Of a stretch of DNA of 14,444 nucleotides, positions 6,437-12,917 are shown one piece after another. Each line of letters begins with the position of its first letter. The first letter of the stretch is position 1. The notes beneath the pieces are model-generated. The model made no database searches and had not been told where the DNA came from. It worked only from the letters and a program-made list of their open reading frames with translations. The position numbers and the translations under genes are program-made. The DNA comes from Actinomycetota bacterium (GTDB taxonomy: Bacteria > Actinomycetota > Acidimicrobiia > IMCC26256 > PALSA-610): contig JAUZEI010000643.1 of the NCBI GenBank assembly GCA_030839105.1, positions 1 to 14,444 of the forward strand. Reading direction: 5' to 3'.

Positions 6437-8132
6437 ACCGAGAGACTGCGACGCGGTCGTCATCGGCACCGGACCGGCGGGTGCGACCGCGGCCGACGTC
6501 CTCACGAGCGCGGGCTGGTCGGTGATCATGCTCGAGAAGGGCCGCAACCACCTGCTCTCGCTCGAGGCGCCGTACGGACCGCTGGGCCACGTGTCGAACG
6601 ACGAGATCAAGTTCAACCGCCGCCATTTCCTCGGTCCCGATCCGTTCCTCGAGCCGCGCAGCTACCGCCGGGACGAGGCCGACGGCGACCGGCTGTTCGC
6701 GGGCGACGTCAACAACCTCCCCTCGACGGTCGGGGGTGGTGGCTTCCACGCCGACGGCAAGCTGCCACGCTTTCGCTCGGTCGACTTCAAGGCGAGGTCG
6801 GAGCTCGGCCCGATCGAAGGCGCCGACATCGTCGACTGGCCCCTCGACTACGACGAGATGGAGCCCTACTACGCCGAAGCCGAGCGACTCATCGGCGTGG
6901 CGGGCGACGCGAACGGCAACCCGTTCGCGGAATGGCGCAGCGGCCCGTACCCGATGCCGCCCGGCGCCGACATGTTCGGGGCGGTGCTGACGACGGAAGC
7001 GGCGACGCGCCTCGGCTATCACCCGTACCGAGCTCCCACCGGCGTGAACTCGGTGCCGTACGACGGCCGGCCCGCGTGCAACAACTGCGGTTTCTGCGCG
7101 TTCTACGGCTGCCCGATCGAAGCGAAGGGCGATCCGGTCGCGCCGCTGCGAAATGCGTTGCGCACCGGGCGCTGCGAGATCCGCGTCGACGCCTGTGTCG
7201 AACAGGTGTTGCTCGACGCGGCGGGGAAGTCGGCCCGGGGCGTGCGGTACCGCGACATCGCCGGCGTCGACCACGAGATCAGCGCGCGCGTGGTGGTGGT
7301 CGCGGGCGGCGCGTGGGAGACTCCGCGGTTGCTGTTGCGCTCGGAGATCGCGAACTCCTCCGATCTCATCGGTCGCTATCTCATGTACCACTTCCAGACG
7401 TTCGTGATCGGGCAGTTCCCCTTTCGGCTGCACGGTCACCGCGGCCGCTCCGTCACCCATTTGCACGACGACCACATGATCATCGACGACGACGTGCTCG
7501 CCTTCGCACGTGAAAACGGTCTCCCGTACTTCCGCGGTGGCCTCACCGAACATGGTGGCGGCGGGAGCCCGGTGATGGAAGGCATCTACACCGCGCCCGG
7601 CCTCACGCACACGCGCGAGATGCTCGACTCGAAGATGCGCGACCGCTTGTGGGCGTTCACCGTGCAGGGCGAGGATCTCCCCCAGATCACGAACCGCATC
7701 GACCTCGACCCGTCGGTGCGCGACGTGCACGGTTTCGCAGCCGGGCGCGCCACCTACGACGTGCATCCGCACGAGGTCGTCGCTTCGCGTTACATGGCGC
7801 CGCGCCTCGAGGCAATCATGCGCGACGCCGGGGCGGACTCGACGTTCGTGGCCTCGTCCCCGCCCCTCGAAGGCGATCGGGCGGGAACGCGCAGCGCGTC
7901 GATGTCACGCCACATCATGGGCACGTGCCGGATGGGCGACGACCCGGCGACGAGCGTCGTCGATCCGTGGCAGCGCTTCCACGACGTCGAGAACATGGTG
8001 TGCACCGATTCGTCGGTCTTCCCCACGTCGACGGGTTACGGCCCGACACTGACGATCGTCGCGCTCGCCATCCGTGCGTGTCGTGACCTCGCGGGCCTGC
8101 CGAAGCTGACGAGTGTCCGACCCGGCTCGTAG
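6429..8132 (+). CDS. GMC family FAD-dependent oxidoreductase with a four-cysteine motif (large subunit)
   Basis: This is a 567-residue glucose-methanol-choline flavoprotein. The Rossmann FAD site is VVIGTGPAGATAA (G13, G15, G18) with E36 in MLEKG binding ribose. A second FAD stretch, NNLPSTVGGGGFHADGKLPRF, lies near residues 97-117. C217-x2-C220-x2-C223-x4-C228 (CNNCGFCAFYGC) is typical of gluconate/polyol dehydrogenase-type members and may hold an iron-sulfur cluster. The C-terminal domain has SRHIMGTCRMG with catalytic H495. In the final motif, STGYGPTLTI, Gly538 stands where the family usually has the Asn of N-P, the second catalytic residue. GTG 6429 is used, overlapping the previous gene by 8 bases with GAGG 9 bases upstream; the open frame further upstream is antisense-like filler. 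It is expected to oxidise an alcohol, sugar or hydroxy compound with its small subunit. The substrate and electron acceptor are unknown. Confidence 0.92.
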   Translation: MPEPRDCDAVVIGTGPAGATAADVLTSAGWSVIMLEKGRNHLLSLEAPYGPLGHVSNDEIKFNRRHFLGPDPFLEPRSYRRDEADGDRLFAGDVNNLPSTVGGGGFHADGKLPRFRSVDFKARSELGPIEGADIVDWPLDYDEMEPYYAEAERLIGVAGDANGNPFAEWRSGPYPMPPGADMFGAVLTTEAATRLGYHPYRAPTGVNSVPYDGRPACNNCGFCAFYGCPIEAKGDPVAPLRNALRTGRCEIRVDACVEQVLLDAAGKSARGVRYRDIAGVDHEISARVVVVAGGAWETPRLLLRSEIANSSDLIGRYLMYHFQTFVIGQFPFRLHGHRGRSVTHLHDDHMIIDDDVLAFARENGLPYFRGGLTEHGGGGSPVMEGIYTAPGLTHTREMLDSKMRDRLWAFTVQGEDLPQITNRIDLDPSVRDVHGFAAGRATYDVHPHEVVASRYMAPRLEAIMRDAGADSTFVASSPPLEGDRAGTRSASMSRHIMGTCRMGDDPATSVVDPWQRFHDVENMVCTDSSVFPTSTGYGPTLTIVALAIRACRDLAGLPKLTSVRPGS

Positions 8133-8135
8133 GCT
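8106..8135 (+). promoter_or_regulatory. Possible internal promoter before the peroxiredoxin-like gene
   Basis: CTGACG (8106-8111) and TAGGCT (8130-8135) are 18 bases apart, and the latter ends 6 bases before ATG 8142. The -10 box includes the stop codon of the GMC gene. It may give extra, leaderless expression of the last gene in the cluster. Confidence 0.3.
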
Positions 8136-8141
8136 GCCGCT

Positions 8142-8672
8142 ATGGATCTTGCTGCGCTTTCGGACACATCCCTCTCCGACGCCACGGGCACCAAGCACCG
8201 TCTCGGTGATCTGTGGGACGACAAGCCGGTAGTGCTGGTGTTCCTGCGCCACTTCGGTTGCCTGCACTGCCGGGAGCACGCCGTGCAGCTGCGCGATCGC
8301 TACGACGACATCAAGGCGGCGGGCGGCGAGATCGTGGCGATCGGTACCGGCGACCAACGCTACGCGGAGGCGTTCGCACGAGACGAGAAGATCCCGTTCA
8401 CCGTTCTCGTCGATGACGACGCGGTCGCCGCGCACGCAGCGTCGATCAAGACGCTGAACTGGTTCCAACTGCTGCACCCGCGCACGTGGAAGGCGACCTG
8501 GCAGGCGTCGCGCCGCGGACACCACGTGCACAAGCCCGGCATGCGCGTGAAGCAGATCGGCGCGACGTTCGTGATCGGCACCGGCGACAAAGTGCGCTAC
8601 GAGCACATGGACACCGACAGTACTGATCACGCGCGCATCGACGACCTCGTCGCCGCGGTTCGCAAGGGCTGA
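8142..8672 (+). CDS. Peroxiredoxin-like protein of the AhpC/TSA_2 (PRXL2) type with a CxxC site
   Basis: This is a 176-residue thioredoxin-fold protein. After a first strand and loop (SDATGTKHRLGDLWDDKPVVL) comes FLRHFGCLHCREH with the redox pair C40-x-x-C43, followed by the helix QLRDRYDDIKAAGGEIVAIGTG and IPFTVLVDDD. The C-terminal part has QIGATFVIGTGDKVRYEHMD, the strand pair that precedes the last helix. The R-H-F-G-C-x-x-C-R-E pattern is characteristic of AhpC-TSA_2/PRXL2-type proteins, which are thiol reductants or weak peroxidases of mostly unknown role. The gene starts 9 bases after the GMC stop, so it shares the operon. It might remove peroxide made by flavin oxidation or keep the cysteine-rich GMC protein reduced; this is inference. 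Confidence 0.88.
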   Translation: MDLAALSDTSLSDATGTKHRLGDLWDDKPVVLVFLRHFGCLHCREHAVQLRDRYDDIKAAGGEIVAIGTGDQRYAEAFARDEKIPFTVLVDDDAVAAHAASIKTLNWFQLLHPRTWKATWQASRRGHHVHKPGMRVKQIGATFVIGTGDKVRYEHMDTDSTDHARIDDLVAAVRKG

Positions 8673-8706
8673 TCGGCGCCCGGTCCGGCGCGCTCCACAC
8701 GCCGCG

Positions 8707-9192
8707 TTACGCGGGAATGAAGGGCGGAGGTCCGAGGATCTGAGTCCCGCCGTTTTCCTCCGCCGAAGCACGGACCCGCGCGAAGTCGACGTCGCCGTGT
8801 TCGCCATCGGCACCGATGGCTTCGCTGGCCGCGCGGTAGAAGCGCTCCGCGGTTCCGGGGCTCTGCCACGTCAGCACGCGCGCGACCTCGCTCGTCACGA
8901 GGAGGGCGTGTGGGGTGCCACGCGGGACGAGGCTCGCACCGCCGCGGCCGACGACGCGTTCGCTCTCACCGATCCGGATCCGGATCTCACCCTCCAGGAC
9001 ATAGACCGTCTCCTCGACGTCGGGATGACAGTGCAGCGGAGTCATCTTGTCGCGGGTCATGAGATCTTCGAACAAGATGAACGCGCCCCCGGTCTCCTCC
9101 GCGCGTACCAGCCAGGTATGCACCCCACCGCCGAAGAACCAGCGCCGCTCGCCCTCGTTCACGGTCCGGATGATCGGGACGGCAGTCGGCAT
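8707..9192 (-). CDS. Cupin domain protein
   Basis: This is a 161-residue single cupin. Motif 1, PLHCHPDVEETVYVLEGEI, supplies the metal ligands H54, H56 and E61 in the HxHx4E-x6-G form. Motif 2, LVPRGTPHALL, supplies H95. The N-terminal FFGGGVHTWLVRAEETGG and FILFEDLMTR stretches form the leading strands. Small cupins of this type may be dioxygenases, isomerases or simple sugar- or metal-binding proteins, and the sequence does not say which. ATG 9192 is chosen because the cupin fold starts there; the frame continues upstream, but that part would cross the divergent TetR gene. It diverges from the TetR gene with a 21-bp palindrome between them, so it is a likely TetR target. Its stop faces the stop of the peroxiredoxin-like gene 34 bases away. 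Confidence 0.88.
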   Translation of the reverse strand: MPTAVPIIRTVNEGERRWFFGGGVHTWLVRAEETGGAFILFEDLMTRDKMTPLHCHPDVEETVYVLEGEIRIRIGESERVVGRGGASLVPRGTPHALLVTSEVARVLTWQSPGTAERFYRAASEAIGADGEHGDVDFARVRASAEENGGTQILGPPPFIPA

Positions 9193-9214
9193 GGGAACCC
9201 GCTCTCTGGATCCG

Positions 9215-9235
9215 CGTCCCAACGTATATGGGACG
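9215..9235. promoter_or_regulatory. 21-bp palindrome, likely operator for the TetR regulator and cupin gene
   Basis: CGTCCCA (9215-9221) and TGGGACG (9229-9235) are perfect 7-base arms around a 7-base spacer. It lies in the 73-base gap between the cupin and TetR genes. Its centre covers a TATACG -10-like box (9228-9223) reading toward the cupin gene, and its right arm covers the proposed TetR -35 box. The size and position fit a TetR-family operator. Confidence 0.55.
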
Positions 9236-9259
9236 TCAGTACCATGACGACAGTAAAGT
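9230..9259 (+). promoter_or_regulatory. Possible TetR promoter, leaderless type
   Basis: TAAAGT (9254-9259) ends 6 bases before ATG 9266, with GGGACG (9230-9235) 18 bases upstream as a poor -35 match. AGTACC occurs twice here (9238-9243 and 9257-9262), 19 bases apart, close to two helical turns. Confidence 0.3.
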
Positions 9260-9265
9260 ACCGTG

Positions 9266-9871
9266 ATGGCGATGTCAACGTCGTACGAGCTCGTCGGACG
9301 GACCCGGCAGAAGAGCCGGACCCGCGCCGCGCTCGTGGAGGCAGCCCGGACACTCGTCGCCCGGGGGCTCACCCCCACCGTCGAGGACGCCGCCGCCGCG
9401 TCGTCGATCTCGCGCACGACCGCGTACCGCTACTTCCCGAACCAACGCGCGCTGCTCGTCGCCGCCCACCCCGAAACGGAGGCGGCATCGCTGCTGCCGG
9501 TCGACGTGGGCAACGATCCCGAGGCGCGCCTCGACGCGGTCGTCGAGGCCTTCACCCAGCTCATCGCCGACTCCGAGCCCCAGCAACGCACGATGCTCCG
9601 ACTCTCGCTCGAACCCGACGCGCCACTCCGTGAACCGGGACTGTTGCGCCAGGGCCGGGCGATCGGGTGGATCACCGAAGCTCTTGCGCCGTTGCGCGGG
9701 CAACTCCCCGACGCCGACCTCGACCGCCTCGTCCTCGCCATCCGCAGCGCGATCGGCATCGAAGCTCGCGTCTGGTTGACCGACGTCGCCGGCCTCTCCC
9801 CCGCCGACGCCACCCAACTCATGCGCTGGTCGGCCCGGGCGCTCTACCGGGCGACGGTCCGCGAGACTTGA
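9266..9871 (+). CDS. TetR/AcrR family transcriptional regulator
   Basis: This is a protein of about 201 residues with the usual TetR layout. The N-terminal DNA-binding domain begins at RQKSRTRAALVEAARTLVARG, and its helix-turn-helix is PTVEDAAAASSISRTTAYRYFPNQRALL (roughly residues 36-63), including the very typical T-x-Y-R-Y-F. The C-terminal ligand domain (about 75-201) is helical and divergent. Three near starts exist: GTG 9263, ATG 9266 and ATG 9272. I chose 9266 because a -10-like box ends 6 bases before it and none of the three has a Shine-Dalgarno sequence. It probably represses itself and the divergent cupin gene through the palindrome at 9215-9235. The HAD hydrolase begins 4 bases after its stop and is likely cotranscribed. 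The ligand is unknown. Confidence 0.92.
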   Translation: MAMSTSYELVGRTRQKSRTRAALVEAARTLVARGLTPTVEDAAAASSISRTTAYRYFPNQRALLVAAHPETEAASLLPVDVGNDPEARLDAVVEAFTQLIADSEPQQRTMLRLSLEPDAPLREPGLLRQGRAIGWITEALAPLRGQLPDADLDRLVLAIRSAIGIEARVWLTDVAGLSPADATQLMRWSARALYRATVRET

Positions 9872-9875
9872 CCTG

Positions 9876-10592
9876 ATGATCAAGGCGGTCCTGTTCGACT
9901 TCTACAACACACTCGCGGAGACGACGAACTTCGGGCCTTCGTGGGAGGAGCTCATCGTCGAACTTGGATACGAGCTTCCGGCCGACGTGCGTGAGCGGTG
10001 GTGGAACGACGGAATCGACGGGACCGAGCACCACGAGCACTCGATCTCGCGTGACCACTACGTCGCCTGGCAACGATCCCGAGTCCGTTCGATGCTCGGC
10101 GACTGCGGCGTGCCCGACGACGCGCACGATGTCTTCATCGAGCGCGTCCGAGAGATCAGTGCACACAACCGCATCGACGCGTACGACGAGGTAGCCGGCG
10201 TGCTCGGCGATCTGCGTTCGCGAGGCGTGGCGCTCGCGATCTGCTCCAACTGGGACTGGGACCTGCACGAGGCGATCGAATCCGCGGGTCTCACCGGTGC
10301 GGTCGACGTCGTCGTGTCGTCCGCGTGGGTGGGCGCCCGCAAGCCCCATCCGCGCATCTACGCGCACACGCTGGAGCAGCTGGGGATCGCACCGGGGGAC
10401 GCGCTCTTCGTCGGCGACACCTGGGCCTGCGACGTCGAGGGCCCGCGCGCCGCGGGCATGCACACCGTCTACATCCGGCGATCACACCTGGGCATCGACA
10501 ACACCGCCCCCGCAACGCATCTCCTGCCCGCCGACGTCCACCACGCGCTCGACCTGCGGGCCGTGCACGAGCACCGGTCGCTTCAGGCGTAG
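9876..10592 (+). CDS. HAD superfamily hydrolase (subfamily IA) with an Asp-x-Tyr first motif
   Basis: This is a 238-residue HAD protein with a helical cap. Motif I is LFDFYNTL: nucleophile D8, but Y10 stands where phosphatases have the acid/base Asp. Motif II is CSNWDWDL (S124, N125), motif III is K156 in ARKPHPRIY, and motif IV is VGDTWACDVEG (D181, D186). The D-x-Y and S-N features recall 2-haloacid dehalogenases, whereas G-D-x-x-x-x-D is phosphatase-like, so the reaction cannot be assigned with certainty. The cap (about residues 15-95) has many charged and Trp residues (RERWWNDG). ATG 9876 is 4 bases after the TetR stop, suggesting one transcript. The last codons overlap the convergent MshEN gene by 10 bases. 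Confidence 0.88.
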   Translation: MIKAVLFDFYNTLAETTNFGPSWEELIVELGYELPADVRERWWNDGIDGTEHHEHSISRDHYVAWQRSRVRSMLGDCGVPDDAHDVFIERVREISAHNRIDAYDEVAGVLGDLRSRGVALAICSNWDWDLHEAIESAGLTGAVDVVVSSAWVGARKPHPRIYAHTLEQLGIAPGDALFVGDTWACDVEGPRAAGMHTVYIRRSHLGIDNTAPATHLLPADVHHALDLRAVHEHRSLQA

Positions 10593-11203
10593 AGCCGGTC
10601 GATGGCGGCGTCGATATCGGCGCGCGGCGCGAGCAGTAGACGCAGAGGCGACCCGAGCCGGTCCGTCAGCATGCCGACCGCTTCGTCGTCGGTCGGATCC
10701 GCCATGACGACGTCGATCCGTTGGCCGGCGCGCCGCAACGGCAACGCGCCCAGTTGCCGCGCCACGTACTGCGGCAGCCGGAAGGCGATGGACCGATCGC
10801 ACTCGACGCGACGCAGGTCGACGACTTCCATCCGGAGCTGCTCGGCCAGGAGCTCGACGAGGTCGTGCTCGCTGATGAGGCCGAGCTCGACCAGAACCTC
10901 GCCGATCGGCGCGCCCGTGGTGACCTGGCGGCCCAGCGCGTAGTTCAGCTCCGGCTCGACGAGAAAGCCTCGGGTCAGCAACAGGTTGCCGAGGAGTCGG
11001 CCGGAGTGCCGGGCGCCCACGACCCGGACGCCGGAGGTCTCAGGTCGCCCCCGGCGGCTCTGGACCAGCGCGGCCAACCGCTCGGCGATGAGCCGGGCCT
11101 CCTCCTCGCGCGAATCGGGACGCGGGAACGCTTCGGGTACGCGCGCGGGCGCCGGCGAGCGGTCGATTTCGGTCTGGCCCCCCAGAGCTCGCTTGCGCCG
11201 CAA
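10583..11203 (-). CDS. Free-standing MshEN (GspE/PilB N-terminal, cyclic-di-GMP-type) domain protein
   Basis: This is a 206-residue protein. Residues 1-69 are charged and Pro/Arg-rich, probably disordered with a helix at about 32-49. Residues 70-93 and 99-122 are two 24-residue repeats of the MshEN type, each L/I-G-x3-L/V...G-x6-L...L-x2-Q, separated by exactly five residues, as in known cyclic-di-GMP-binding MshEN domains. Residues 123-206 form the second subdomain, with LPQYVARQLGALPLRR and VVMADPTDDEAVGML. MshEN normally heads type II secretion or type IV pilus ATPases, but here no Walker ATPase follows. The conserved Arg or Lys that opens each repeat is Leu and Pro here (R69 lies one place earlier in the first). 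TTG 11203 is the start: AAGGA lies 7 bases upstream and a stop is in frame at 11231-11233. It may act as a nucleotide sensor or an adaptor. Confidence 0.82.
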   Translation of the reverse strand: MRRKRALGGQTEIDRSPAPARVPEAFPRPDSREEEARLIAERLAALVQSRRGRPETSGVRVVGARHSGRLLGNLLLTRGFLVEPELNYALGRQVTTGAPIGEVLVELGLISEHDLVELLAEQLRMEVVDLRRVECDRSIAFRLPQYVARQLGALPLRRAGQRIDVVMADPTDDEAVGMLTDRLGSPLRLLLAPRADIDAAIDRLYA

Positions 11204-11210
11204 CGATCCG

Positions 11211-11215
11211 TCCTT
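11211..11215 (-). promoter_or_regulatory. Ribosome binding site supporting a TTG start
   Basis: AAGGA on the minus strand (11215-11211) is 7 bases before TTG 11203, and an in-frame stop upstream rules out a longer frame. It decides the unusual start codon of the MshEN gene. Confidence 0.6.
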
Positions 11216-11238
11216 GGTCGTACCGGCGATTCATCGGC

Positions 11239-11259
11239 AACTGACACCGAAAAACTGAC
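11239..11259. repeat. Direct repeat of AACTGAC between the FadD-like and MshEN genes
   Basis: AACTGAC occurs at 11239-11245 and again at 11253-11259, a 14-base period, in the 86-base gap upstream of the MshEN gene. It could be a tandem activator or regulator site; no promoter boxes with good spacing were found beside it. Confidence 0.3.
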
Positions 11260-11276
11260 GGCCGGACCGTCGAAAG

Positions 11277-11288
11277 GCGTTCGAACGC
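11277..11288. repeat. Perfect 12-bp palindrome just after the FadD-like stop codon
   Basis: GCGTTCGAACGC at 11277-11288 is its own reverse complement and lies one base beyond the ligase stop codon. With no loop it is a poor hairpin terminator; it looks more like a dimeric protein-binding site upstream of the MshEN gene. Confidence 0.35.
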
Positions 11289-11289
11289 G

Positions 11290-12843
11290 TCAATTCACCG
11301 CGCGGTCGCGCCCCGCCCAGTAGGGCTCACGAAGCTCACGCTTCAACACCTTCATCGCGCCCGACAGTGGCAACGGCTCGGTGCGGATCTCGACCGACTT
11401 CGGGACCTTGAAGCCGGCGATCCATTCGCGGGTGTGTTCGACGATGTCGGATTCGGTCACGGTGGCGCCGGCCCGGACCACGACGATGGCGTGCACCGCT
11501 TCGCCCCACTTCTCGGAAGGGATGCCGATGACGGCGACCTGCTCGACGGCCGGGTGGGCGGCGATCGCGTTCTCGACCTCGACCGAGTAGACGTTCTCCC
11601 CGCCGGTGACGATGATGTCCTTCACCCGGTCGACGAGGAACAGGTAGCCGTCCGGGTCGATGTAGCCCGCATCCCCGGAGTGGTACCAGCCATCGCGGAA
11701 CGCCTCGGCGGTCGCGTCGGGCTTCTTCCAGTACTCGCGCATGAAGTTGCCGGCCCGGGCACAGACCTCGCCCGTCTCCCCGGACGGCATGATCTCGCCA
11801 TTCGGACCCTGGATCGACAGCACGACTCCCGGGAGCGGCCGCCCCGCGGAGCGCAGCCTCGGTCCGCGGGCGCGGTGTTCTTCGGGGCCGAGCGCGGTCA
11901 GCACGGCCGACGACTCGGTCATCCCGTAGCCCTGGAACACGTCGAGGTCGGGAAAATTCGCCAGCAACTGGTCGAGCAGCGCGGCCGGCATCGGAGACGC
12001 GCCGTAGGTGAGCGTGTCGAGCGAAGCGAGCCGTTCCGGACGGAACTCGGAATGGTTCAACAACATGCCGATCATCGTCGGCACCATGACGGTCTGCGTG
12101 ATCGAGTGCTGCTCGCAGAGTTCGAGCACGCGCCCGGGATCGAACAGCGAGAGGAACACCGACGTTCCGCCCTGGGCGGGCACGCCGAGCATGCCGCCCA
12201 TCGATGCCGCATGGAACATCGGCGTCTGATGCAGGAAGACGTCGTCGGGCGAGAACCGCCAGACCTGCATCACGTGATACAGGTTGAGCATCTCGGCCCG
12301 GTGATCGAGCAACACACCTTTCGGTAGGCCGGTCGTTCCCCCGGTGTACATCAGGACCGCGGCGTCGTCTTCTTCGGGTTCGTCGGGGATGCGGGGTGTG
12401 GCGCTCGCGAGCAAGTCTTCGTACCGGACGTCGTGCGGCGCATCGCCGTCGCCGATCATCACCACGTGCTCGATACCAACCGCCTCGCGCACCTTGTCGA
12501 TCACGGGCGCAAAGAACTGATCGGTGAAGCAGACCTTCGTCTCCGAGTCGGCGAGGATGTACTCGAGCTCCTTGGGCGCGAGGCGGAGGTTCAACGGGTT
12601 GATCACCCCCGCGCCGAGGAACGCGGCGTGGTAGCACTCGAGGAACTGGTGGCCGTTCAGCGCCATGACCGCGAACCGGTCGTCCGCACGGACGCCGAGG
12701 TCGCGCAGCCCGCTCGAGAGGCGCGCGACGCGGTCGAGGTGTTGGGAGAAAGTGGCGCGGTATTCGCCGTCGAAGAAGGCCGGCCGATCGGCATACCGCT
12801 CCACCGTCGGAAGCAGCATCCGGTGATAGACGAGCTCTTTCAT
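11290..12843 (-). CDS. Acyl-CoA synthetase / AMP-dependent ligase (FadD-like)
   Basis: This is a 517-residue ANL-superfamily ligase of full length, which activates a carboxylic acid with ATP to an acyl-adenylate and then to the CoA thioester. The phosphate-binding loop is YTGGTTGLPKG (166-176). The adenine motif is GYGMTE (305-310). WYHSGDAGY (386-394) carries the ribose-binding D391, and DRVKDIIVTGGENVYSVEVE (405-424) is the hinge and A8 region. The C-terminal catalytic Lys is K498 in SGAMKVLKREL. The sequence looks like medium/long-chain or aromatic FadD proteins of actinobacteria; chain length cannot be read from it. The start ATG 12843 has GAGGGGG (12856-12850) 6 bases upstream. It is divergent from the GNAT gene and 86 bases upstream of the MshEN gene. 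Confidence 0.94.
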   Translation of the reverse strand: MKELVYHRMLLPTVERYADRPAFFDGEYRATFSQHLDRVARLSSGLRDLGVRADDRFAVMALNGHQFLECYHAAFLGAGVINPLNLRLAPKELEYILADSETKVCFTDQFFAPVIDKVREAVGIEHVVMIGDGDAPHDVRYEDLLASATPRIPDEPEEDDAAVLMYTGGTTGLPKGVLLDHRAEMLNLYHVMQVWRFSPDDVFLHQTPMFHAASMGGMLGVPAQGGTSVFLSLFDPGRVLELCEQHSITQTVMVPTMIGMLLNHSEFRPERLASLDTLTYGASPMPAALLDQLLANFPDLDVFQGYGMTESSAVLTALGPEEHRARGPRLRSAGRPLPGVVLSIQGPNGEIMPSGETGEVCARAGNFMREYWKKPDATAEAFRDGWYHSGDAGYIDPDGYLFLVDRVKDIIVTGGENVYSVEVENAIAAHPAVEQVAVIGIPSEKWGEAVHAIVVVRAGATVTESDIVEHTREWIAGFKVPKSVEIRTEPLPLSGAMKVLKRELREPYWAGRDRAVN

Positions 12844-12880
12844 GTCACGCCCCCTCGCGGACCCACCGTTCCGCCGCGTC

Positions 12881-12909
12881 TCGACGCTAGTCGCCGCCGG
12901 GAGCAGAAT
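12881..12909 (+). promoter_or_regulatory. Possible promoter of the GNAT gene
   Basis: TCGACG (12881-12886) and CAGAAT (12904-12909) have a 17-base spacing, and the latter ends 8 bases before ATG 12918, implying a leader of only a base or two. Both boxes are imperfect. Confidence 0.3.
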
Positions 12910-12917
12910 GACCGGCC

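Noticed and set aside
6420..7772. A 450-codon open frame on the minus strand opposite the GMC gene
   Set aside because: The opposite strand encodes a full GMC protein with all FAD motifs; the antisense product has biased composition and no motifs.
11336..12637. A 433-codon second frame on the same strand as the FadD-like ligase
   Set aside because: It is Arg-rich and without motifs; the ligase frame carries every ANL motif in order.
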